A DNA stretch of 64,000 nt from Neoechinorhynchus agilis (lineage: Eukaryota; Acanthocephala). Location: contig CM121341.1 in assembly GCA_051530055.1 (NCBI GenBank), positions 6,634,001 through 6,698,000 on the forward strand. The letters run 5' to 3'. Position numbers and translations under genes: made by a program. Positions 56,766 to 64,000 of this stretch are shown piece after piece; positions within the stretch are counted from its first letter, which is position 1; every line of letters starts with the position of its first letter. The notes under the pieces were generated by a model. It ran no database searches and was not told the origin of the DNA. It was given only the letters and a program-made list of their open reading frames with translations.

Positions 56766-58300
56766 AATTCATAAAGTGTGGGAGAGATAAGTCGTACCAG
56801 ACATTTGAGCTTGTCTACTTTCTAATCCTTGATCGATTCCATGAAATTTTACAGCATTTGTTTCCAGTGTCTGTTATCTCGCGATGCCGAAGTAGAATTA
56901 GGTTCTGTTTGTAATTTGTCTGGTTGCAAGATTCGATCTATACAAGTTGATTAAATTGTGGTGAAACCGGAACAACGGGTTTTAATCAACTTGTAAGTTT
57001 GCTGCAAAACCGCACACAAAAAGCCACCACAATAACAATCGATACACGCCAACACGCATTTTACGTCATTTTCCCCATCTTTGTTTTTTCCTTTTTTTTC
57101 GATTGTTTTATTGCGGATACTTCAGCGGCACCTTTTTAATTCTTGTTTATCTGCGCAAAAGGGGAGGTTCTTTAAGCTCTTCCGTAAAACACGTTCAGAA
57201 ATATTCTCCGACCAGATGAAAAATTCTGGAAAAGAATTGATAGAACATAGTCATTCGTGGACTTGGACTCATTGAAATGCACAATTTGGGGCATGTTGCG
57301 AAGTCCTTAAAAAATATGAGTCTCCCAAACGCAGATATAGGGTTCAAGCTTATTAACAACATATTTTGGATAACCATCGAAGTTGAGCCAAAATTACACC
57401 TCAGTGCACTTATGCCTTCGATCTTTTCGTATTTAGGCATTATAAAAACAATTTGCGCAATCTTTTAGAAGCAAAAGTACGGTGAGTGTTTCGGCTCTGT
57501 CTAATTGCATTGAAAAGACAATCCCGATACTTGCGATCAATAATAACTTTTAATGATTGGTTTTAAAACGCCCATCTATCATGATGCAGTCGAATTTAAA
57601 AGCCGATTTTACATGCATCTCTGACATTATACAATTGCTATTCATTTGTCGTATATAGAGGAATTTTGACTGTTAGTGAAAATAATCCCGGTTAAAAATC
57701 ATTTGATTGTAACAGGGGAGCGACGTGAGAGGATTTTCCTGATCCAAAGAATAAGCCTCGCAATCCAACGAGGAAATGCGGTCAGCGTCCGGGGGACGAT
57801 TTAATCTAACATTGAAATAATGGTTCTTAAAAAAAATCAAAAAAATAGTTAAATATTTCGAAAAAGGAAACGTCGTTTCTTTAATCATCTCAAAAATTTT
57901 GGTTATGGTTTTTTTTATCTTTTGTCTGATAGGCTCGAGTTCTAACCGGGTGATTATCTTCACCACTGGATTTTCTCGATATGAAATATTGGTTAGGAAT
58001 TATTGTTCAGGTCTACACCCGCGGTAAATGATTATTTATTAAAGACGTTCTACGAACATCGTCGAGTTCATCATCAGTTTGTGTCTGTTACTAACAAACT
58101 GATGATGAACCCGACGAGGCTCCACTAACGTTTTTAATCGAAATAATCATTTACCGCGGGTGTAGACCTGAACAATAATTCCATTGATTTTCGTTATGGG
58201 CGTGAGAAACCTCTAAGTGCGATTCGGATGCGTTTCTAATGATAGTTCACCCCACCCCGTGGTTCCTGCACTCAAATATTCTAATTAAAAGCGCTTCTTT
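56766..58300. other. Intergenic, no recognised gene
   Basis: Includes a 14-bp perfect inverted repeat ACAAGTTGATTAAA...TTTAATCAACTTGT at about 56943-56995 and the family A hairpin at 57996-58182. ORFs are short and unconvincing. Confidence 0.4.
57996..58182. mobile_element. Hairpin inverted-repeat element, family A (best copy)
   Basis: Terminal arms of about 45 nt are near-perfect: GGAATTATTGTTCAGGTCTA, CACCCGCGGTAAATGATTATTT on the left and the reverse complement on the right. An inner inverted repeat (TCGTCGAGTTCATCATCAGTTTGT and ACAAACTGATGATGAACCCGACGA) completes a long foldback. Non-coding. The flanks AACCGGGTGATTATCTTCACCAC and GGATTTTCTCGATATGAA, next to it at 57947-57983, occur again at 58618-58683. 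Confidence 0.85.
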
Positions 58301-58311
58301 TTTTAGAGAAG

Positions 58312-58524
58312 ATGACTGTAACCAATGATCGCACTAAGAAGGAGTCCGTACTCGAACGAATGTTCCCGAATGGTTGCGTTAAAGTTCGCTCCAAGTGTGA
58401 TATTCGGTCTGACGTTCGTAAACTAAATGAGACTCGTTTGCGTGAAATTCGTCTTATTGCCTTCCATTATATTGGCCGCAGAGATGTGCAAGGCCTCAAG
58501 AACAAGACGCCTTCTATGCGATAA
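58312..58524 (+). CDS. Small basic protein, unrecognised
   Basis: ATG at 58312 follows a TTTTTTTAG acceptor, so it may be a second exon with a 5'-UTR intron. 70 residues, very basic (KVRSKCDIRSDVRKLNETRL, ending KNKTPSMR) with no membrane segment, stopping at TAA 58522-58524. The length and charge resemble a small ribosomal or RNA-binding protein, but I cannot match it to a family. Confidence 0.5.
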   Translation: MTVTNDRTKKESVLERMFPNGCVKVRSKCDIRSDVRKLNETRLREIRLIAFHYIGRRDVQGLKNKTPSMR

Positions 58525-58619
58525 AAATAATTCTCGTATAGTTAAAAGAAAAGCAACGGAGAAAAACCAACTAACTCAACAGAAGTTCACCTGAAGATAT
58601 TTTACTTTACCTGATTTTT

Positions 58620-59790
58620 AACCGGGTGATTATCTTCACCACAAGTCAAAATTTAAAATCCCGATGGATTTTCTCGATATGAATACAGAGTGGCGTTTGA
58701 TACGTAATCAAAGTTGCATTTTATAAAGGGATACAAAACCTGGGTATACATGATGGGGCACCTTCAGGAACCCCCATGAAAAAGATGGGCATATGACCTA
58801 ATCTTAGAAGCGAAATATGATTGGTTGTGATGGCGTAATAAAAAAAGCTCTCTCATTAGGCAGAGAGCGATGCTAATGTTGACCGTGCTATTAAACAGCG
58901 CAGTTGGGCAAAATGTGTGTTTTCGACAAGTATTTGCCGAAAAAGTGATCCAAAATTGTAAAAAATGCTGAGTCTTATGACGTAAGCAAAGCTTTTGTGT
59001 TTCACTGGGTTCAAATCCTGGACATACATTTGGGGCTCTCTCTTGGTCATAACACCTAAGCTATGACGCGAAGAGGTGCATGTTGATTACGTCATTGAAC
59101 GCTCTCTGAGGCTGGCAGAGAAGCTTGCGGTATTGGTTGCTGATTAAAACGTACGATGTTAAAAGTCATTGAACTTTGAAAGAGCTGGGTATAGACTGAA
59201 CGGTCGTTCTGGTTGGCGATACAAAAATATCGGGTAAGAAATATTGAAAAAATAAACGGATTGAATGAGCGGCACCGATTATTGGATTAATGCTACTGCT
59301 AAAAACGAAAGTGGTCGATGTAGAACACCACACGAGTGGTTGGTTAAGTTGGGCGAGAATTATTGGCGGCAAATGCCAATTGATGACGTAATGTGCACTT
59401 GAACTGTAATGATGGCAATGCTGAGTTGATAAAATTGTCTGACCTACGGGTTAGTTAAAAAGCCGGGCGTCTCATATAAATGGCGTGATTGCTGGTTGCT
59501 GTTTCGGGTTTGTCTCTTCTAATTAAGATGAAATCGCCATTGTGCTGTAATGTATTAACCAATAGTTGATTTTTCTTTGGAGCTTTGTTGATATTGGATA
59601 TAATCACGTCACCGCTGACGGCGTTAGTCATTGGCCAATGATGGGTTTTAACCATCAAAATTACGTTCGTGTTAGTTGTTGTTGGACATAAGATCCGCAA
59701 TAACTGGAAGAATTTTCGGGTCAGAATCGGAAGCGTTGCTATATTACAAATAAGTTAAAAGACGCCTTGACCTTACTGCTGAAGGATTTC
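58620..59790. other. Intergenic, no recognised gene
   Basis: Minus-strand ORFs at 59166-59372 and 59455-59700 are open but unrecognised. A tRNA-like B-box, GGTTCAAATCC, sits at about 59009, without the rest of a tRNA. Confidence 0.3.
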
Positions 59791-59795
59791 AGATA

Positions 59796-60814
59796 ATGAA
59801 ATCTCCGAATTCGATTATTATTTGTGAAGATGGTTCTCCTACATGCGCACGACTTTACGAGAGCAACGTCTTTCTGGGAACAAACAAAGGTGGATTACTT
59901 GTGTACGATAGACATAGCAATCGTCTTCGAACTAAATTCTCGGTTCATGACTCTGTGTTACTAAGTATCGGTCTCATGGATAACGACATCTACACTCTCG
60001 GCAAAGATTCTAAACTCAAACACTTGACTCTAAGAGACAATGGTCAGTCAATAGACGAGATTTCGTCGTTAAAAATCAATCATCTTAGTTTCTCCAACAT
60101 CGCCATTGACAAACGTCGCCAAATTATTTTCCTACCAGGCGAAAATTTGGGTTCAATTGAGTGTGTAGATTGCCGGTCATTTAAATCGGTAAAGACATTG
60201 AATAACGACGGCAGTGGTATGCTCATGAGAATAGTTTTAGCGAGTGACGGGTTGCTTTATTGGTCGAGAATATCTTGTGATTGTTATTCTCGGTCCTTTA
60301 TGCTGGACATGAAAACGGAAACCTTAATGTTTTTGACACTTTTGGCTTTGGTTCACGCCCGCTGTACAAATATGAAGTGTTTCAAGGAACTCATGAATGC
60401 CATCCTTTATCAGCATTTGACTTAAATGCCAGTAAGAACCAAATTCTATGTGGAAGTTGTTCAAATTCGGCAAGCCTACGCTGCCTAAAATTCAATGAAA
60501 TGATGGAATTAATAAACAATGAACAGGTTGTTGTTGGAGCATCGGCCAAAAAGTCCAGTGTCGCTTTTTTATTTAATTTGGACGAATGGAGGTTCGTAGC
60601 TGGCTTCGTACGTCCACGAGGCGATGACAAAACTCCAGTGAATACCATTGCATGGTTCAAAGAAGAATATGACGGCGAAATTCAACAACAAAGCGGCACT
60701 TCCATGTTTCATAAAGGAAAGTGCAAACTCACTTGCGGCGATTATGATGGTCGTGCACTTGCTTGCGTTTCTTCGGATGGAGTTTTATCCTTGTGGAATA
60801 TACAAGAAAGTTGA
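59796..60814 (+). CDS. GNB1L-like WD40 protein with a frame change
   Basis: ATG at 59796 opens MKSPNSIIICEDGSPTCARL. Blades include NKGGLLVYDRH, LGKDSKLKHLTL and later YAGHENGNLNVFDTFG, NQILCGSCSNSASLRCLKF, with a last blade LACVSSDGVLSLWNIQ ending at 60814. The order and the segment LCGSCSNSASL (GISGSAGKAL in GNB1L) resemble GNB1L, a Gbeta-like WD protein. The first frame runs to about 60290 and the second resumes there, one base out. No AG acceptor exists between the stop at 60278-60280 in the second frame and the blade, so an intron cannot explain the shift. One missing or extra base near 60290 would restore it. Confidence 0.65.
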
Positions 60815-61054
60815 ATTATGTCTTCTGATTTATTTCTATACTTGGTTACTTTATATTCTTAAACATCTCTTCTACTTTTTTCTTATCGTCTACAAACCAA
60901 TTTGATGTGTTTTAAACACTATGCTGGTTTCCTGGTCTCTTCTTGATAACTAAAATTAATCCGATTTGACTCATGCTACAGGTCAAAATCAATGTTAAAA
61001 TGTAGGGATTTAATGCAACTAGTCCACGTGATTATTGATATTTTTGCACTTTCG

Positions 61055-62251
61055 TTAACACTCCTCTCCGCACATTTTCTGCAGATGATAGTGATCGTAC
61101 TTACCACCGACAACATTCCTTAATCCTGTAGCTGAATTTTTCCAATCGATTTCAATTACACACGGTGCCATAAGGACCGGTTCTCCATCTACCTTCATCG
61201 GAAGTGCTTTCATTGTTGTTAGACAAGCTCGTCTACATTGAGCAAGCCGGTGACCTCTTTGGCCCGTCATAATATCAGCCATTTCTTCAATGGAGTAAGC
61301 AATTACTTCAATGAGACCGTCATCTGATCTATTGACAGCCCATTTTTCGTGATAGGGTATCAGTGAGAACTCTTTTCCAGATCCCCATGGCTTGCATCCA
61401 CCAGCGTAGCTTTTTATATTTAGAAAGAGAATCGTATCTGGCTTTAGGTAATCTAACCGTTCCTTCATATTATTGCCGTCGCACTCAAGTATTATAGTTT
61501 CGTCTAATGATTCATACGGCCCAGCCATTTTGTGCAAACATGATCCTAGGTATTGCTCAATGTATTGAAGCCGATTTGTAAACCATGATGTATGCCTTCC
61601 ATCATTATGGCGCTGTTGATGGAACCGAAGTGCCATGCCAGCGTCAGCTCCTACGCAAAGGTAATTGTTGAGAACTTCGTAAGGAAGTTTTTTATCTGCA
61701 TCTACGTTCATTGTGTCTACTATGCCGGGCAATTGCGATACACTCACATTCCATCGGTCGATGTTAACAAGTTGACCGCAAACTACGGATTTAACAAAGT
61801 CCCTTAGATAGGACTCGGTTATTGTCGCTCCGCCGTAGCCCCATTTTAAAAATCCAGCCATGTCGTTGCCAGTCCCAAGCGGAAGTACTGCAACGCAACT
61901 GCGGTCCAGACCGTCAACCTTGTCGAGAGCATAAAACATCCATGCAGCCGTTCCATCTCCACCAGCTGCGATAATTCTCAAGCTTGAATTTTTGCCAAGT
62001 AAGTTCTTTAAGATATCCTCGGGCCGATGCCCTTCAATTGTCTCTAAGGGGTATACGTTTTTCGTCCCAATTATTTCGCCTAAAAGTTTAAGCACTTTTT
62101 CGCCTTGCTGGCCACCGCTTTTCCGGTTCACGAAGGCTACAATCAAATATTTGTCTCTCATGGATTCAGTATTGGAGTCAAGCAGAGTGCTCCGAAAAGA
62201 GGACGAATGCAAGCAATGATTGATGTAAAGAAGAAAAAGATACTGATTCAT
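61055..62251 (-). CDS. Diacylglycerol kinase, catalytic and accessory domains only
   Basis: Converts diacylglycerol to phosphatidic acid. Single exon on the minus strand, starting at ATG 62251 (MNQYLFLLYINHCL, weakly hydrophobic) or ATG 62161 (MRDKYLIVAFVNRKSGGQQG). Catalytic domain: FVNRKSGGQQGEKVLKLL, IIAAGGDGTAAWMFYAL (the GGDGT ATP-binding motif) and VLPLGTGNDMAGFLKWGYGG. Accessory domain: NYLCVGADAGMALRFHQQRH, LFLNIKSYAGGCKPWG, DDGLIEVIAY and VDGEPVLMAPCVIEI. About 370 core residues, with no C1 domain, EF hand or PH domain in the same frame, unlike most animal isoforms. It may be soluble or use the N-terminal hydrophobic segment for membrane contact. It stops at 61055. Confidence 0.88.
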   Translation of the reverse strand: MNQYLFLLYINHCLHSSSFRSTLLDSNTESMRDKYLIVAFVNRKSGGQQGEKVLKLLGEIIGTKNVYPLETIEGHRPEDILKNLLGKNSSLRIIAAGGDGTAAWMFYALDKVDGLDRSCVAVLPLGTGNDMAGFLKWGYGGATITESYLRDFVKSVVCGQLVNIDRWNVSVSQLPGIVDTMNVDADKKLPYEVLNNYLCVGADAGMALRFHQQRHNDGRHTSWFTNRLQYIEQYLGSCLHKMAGPYESLDETIILECDGNNMKERLDYLKPDTILFLNIKSYAGGCKPWGSGKEFSLIPYHEKWAVNRSDDGLIEVIAYSIEEMADIMTGQRGHRLAQCRRACLTTMKALPMKVDGEPVLMAPCVIEIDWKNSATGLRNVVGGKYDHYHLQKMCGEEC

Positions 62252-62772
62252 CAAATTCTTCTTTTGCGCCGTTTTGAAGAACACTTGTTGAATCGTGAAT
62301 CACTGTTCAGGCATATTTCCACCTACTATTTCGCCGCTAACACAACCAGGTTACAAGATTTTGTTGATTAAACAAGGTTCATTTAAAAACGTGAACTTTT
62401 TTCCCAGTTTAGGTGACAGAATGGAAACTAAATAGAGGCACATAGCCAGGGTTATCGGAATGAAAAACCCTAATTGAGGTCACTGTTAAAGAAGCGATCT
62501 TTTAAGAATGACTCTTGGCAATTAACATTTTATATTTGTTCTTAAACACGACTTTCCGTTGGCCCTGATCTTTTTCGCAAAACTTAATTAATACATCCAC
62601 TAATTTATCCATCATTTCACATCGTATGATAGCACTCGCGTTCAATTCCATCGATTGTGATAAAAATTATTTTGTTGAGTTCAATCAAAACGGCTCTCCG
62701 GTGAATCAAAGGGCATTCGGAAACTAATGGGATAATCTGTTGGTTTCATTAATCGCTTAACTCTTTTCTCCG

Positions 62773-63102
62773 TTACAACGCGTATACCTGAGATGCAATC
62801 TTACAAACTTTACATGCAAGGAGAGTGCTCCTCGAATCTCTTATTACTTTGCGTAACCCCTCCAAATTGTCATTGATCCGAATTTTTAATTCCCGAGTCT
62901 GTGTAAAACCACCGTTGTATAAAGATAGATCACCTTTTATTGTAACGAGCGCTTTCCTTGTAGGCTTGAGTCGTTTACGGATTTGCCTTTCAAGACACTG
63001 TTTGTTCACAATCTGATAGTATATTGACAGCTCCCGCCTAGCTAGTTCCCATTCTAGAGTATTGTGCGGACTTTCCTTTTGCCCCTTGTAGGGGTTCAGA
63101 AG
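62773..63102 (-). CDS. Terminal exon of an unrecognised helical protein
   Basis: After a GATTCAG acceptor at 63103 the frame reads LLNPYKGQKESPHNTLEWEL, REL..YYQIVNKQCLERQIRK, and RELKIRINDNLEGLRKVIRD, ending at TAA 62773. It is charged and helical, possibly coiled-coil. Upstream exons are not resolved; a minus-strand ORF at 63229-63429 could be one. No family recognised. Confidence 0.45.
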   Translation of the reverse strand, partial: LLNPYKGQKESPHNTLEWELARRELSIYYQIVNKQCLERQIRKRLKPTRKALVTIKGDLSLYNGGFTQTRELKIRINDNLEGLRKVIRDSRSTLLACKVCKIASQVYAL

Positions 63103-63118
63103 CTGAATCGTTCTATAT

Positions 63119-63207
63119 TAAAACATCAATAAGTGCCAGATCAAATTAACTTTTCTAGATCTACTTTTGACGCTGAATTCACCTGCGATAACGGTTTGGT
63201 GTGGCTT
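63119..63207. repeat. Direct repeat, about 88 bp, copy 1
   Basis: AAACATCAATAAGTG...ATCAAATTAACTTTTCTAGA...ACTTTTGACGC...GAATTCACCTG recurs at 63569-63657 with about ten differences. Copy 1 lies in the putative intron upstream of the 62773-63102 exon. Confidence 0.85.
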
Positions 63208-63568
63208 GTTAAATTTTTACACTTCGTTTTAGGATTGAAGTTCATAAAAGACACCTGAATTAAATTTGTGGTGCTTATAAGTGGTTATGAACTGGTAAAA
63301 CATTTTGAGCATTTCTGATGCGCCGATTTCAACGGTGTTATCAAATTTTAATGAATCCTGCAAATTTAGTGATCTTTCACTCTTGTGACTTTTGACTAAG
63401 TATAATAATGCGATTTTCGACGCCAACAATACAGCTGTAGTTTATTGATTATATTCATTTAGTACATCCCAACGCGCTGATTCCAGATCTGTTTTCGGAT
63501 TTGCGATAGCTTCATAATTCTTGAGTTATTCGTCTTTCAATTTTAAGACCAATAACCTTGATTATCCA

Positions 63569-63657
63569 TATAAAAACATCAATAAGTGTTAGATCAAATT
63601 AACTTTTCTAGATCTACTTTTGACGCAGAATTCACCTGAAATAACGGTTTCTTGTGG
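63569..63657. repeat. Direct repeat, about 88 bp, copy 2
   Basis: Second copy of the 63119-63207 segment, same orientation, 450 bp apart. Confidence 0.85.
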
Positions 63658-63800
63658 CTTTATAAATCTCTGCATTTAGTTTTTATCAAGCAGAGAGATA
63701 TTTTGGATGAGCGATGGCTTTAGCCACGCTTCACATCGAACTATTAGAGATAAGGTTTTTAAACATAAGAAAATGTAGGCCGGTTTGGACGTTTTTAGAC

Positions 63801-64000
63801 AATACATAATTTATTAGAAACAAAAACGCGCGACGTTTTTCCTTACACATTAGTCATTGTGGACACTTCACTATGTGGCACATCGACGAAACTGTAATCT
63901 CCTTTGTAGATACTCAAATTGCCAAAATGCCGTTGCTTCCTGTATCGAGATAGCCAAGGATTTTTAGCTAGCATCGTAAACAGGTAGAACCTGAACATAA
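63801..64000 (-). pseudogene. Second copy of the STRA6-like 3' end, cut by the window edge
   Basis: Identical to 46626-46825, including the stop codon and the last ~50 codons (LAKNPWLSRYRK ... VDVPHSEVSTMTNV). Sequence before 63801 is unrelated to that before 46626, so the breakpoint is sharp. It may continue into a full paralogue beyond the window, a partial segmental duplication, or an assembly duplication. Whether it is a functional gene cannot be told from 200 bp. Confidence 0.85.

Noticed and set aside
58958-59030. tRNA gene suggested by a GGTTCAAATCC B-box
   Set aside because: The upstream sequence does not form an acceptor or D stem, and no A-box fits at the right spacing.

Overview
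The window is nuclear DNA of an animal, not a prokaryote. Nearly every recognisable gene is a metazoan family: DENND5, GID8, PPAN, DHRS12, aspartyl aminopeptidase, DNase II, an SH2-SH2-tyrosine phosphatase, a CRP-type LIM protein, a homeodomain, a Shisa-like protein, a STRA6-like protein, a Sec14 protein and a diacylglycerol kinase. The DNA is AT-rich. Introns are very short, typically about 45-60 nt with GT...AG ends, and several long genes have no intron. The proteins diverge strongly from their vertebrate relatives. A small, fast-evolving invertebrate with a compact genome fits, such as an orthonectid-like animal or a parasitic nematode. The lineage is inference, because no rRNA or mitochondrial marker is present.

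Layout. 0.5-2.6 kb: a WD40 gene on the minus strand, head to head with a damaged PPAN (Peter Pan/SSF1) copy. 2.6-10.7 kb: an accessory block with two truncated copies of one non-LTR retrotransposon family in opposite orientation, a GID8-like CTLH gene between two direct repeats, a decayed CK1-like kinase fragment, and an array of about nine 207-bp units made from the retrotransposon itself. 13.0-18.9 kb: a multi-exon DENND5/Rab6IP1 homologue on the minus strand. 20.7-22.8 kb: aspartyl aminopeptidase. 24.5-25.9 kb: a Shisa-like membrane protein and a proline/cysteine-rich ORF. 25.9-27.7 kb: a pseudokinase on the minus strand. 27.9-29.1 kb: DNase II. 29.0-30.3 kb: exons of an unrecognised membrane protein. 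30.5-30.8 kb: a Tctex1-type dynein light chain.

32.5-34.2 kb: an SH2-SH2-PTP protein with a dead active site. 34.8-35.7 kb: a two-LIM CRP protein. 39.4-39.8 kb: a homeodomain. 40.9-42.5 kb: DHRS12. 45.8-48.9 kb: a Sec14/CRAL-TRIO protein convergent with a STRA6-like protein. 49.3-50.75 kb: retrotransposon reverse-transcriptase remnants. 51.5-53.1 kb: an RRM plus Tudor protein. 53.2-56.8 kb: an AT-rich tandem array split by a GC-rich retrotransposon fragment. 58.3 kb: a small ORF. 59.8-60.8 kb: a GNB1L-like WD40 gene with a frameshift. 61.1-62.3 kb: a diacylglycerol kinase with no C1 domain. 63.8-64.0 kb: an exact 200-bp copy of the STRA6-like gene's 3' end.

The genes do not form an operon or one pathway. 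The themes are signalling proteins that have lost catalytic residues (a pseudokinase and a pseudophosphatase), several conserved genes with single in-frame stops or frameshifts, and many small hairpin-type inverted-repeat elements. The stops and frameshifts could be true pseudogenes or assembly errors; the sequence alone cannot decide. No CRISPR array, rRNA or convincing tRNA was seen, and I found no clear evidence of a wholly new multi-gene system.
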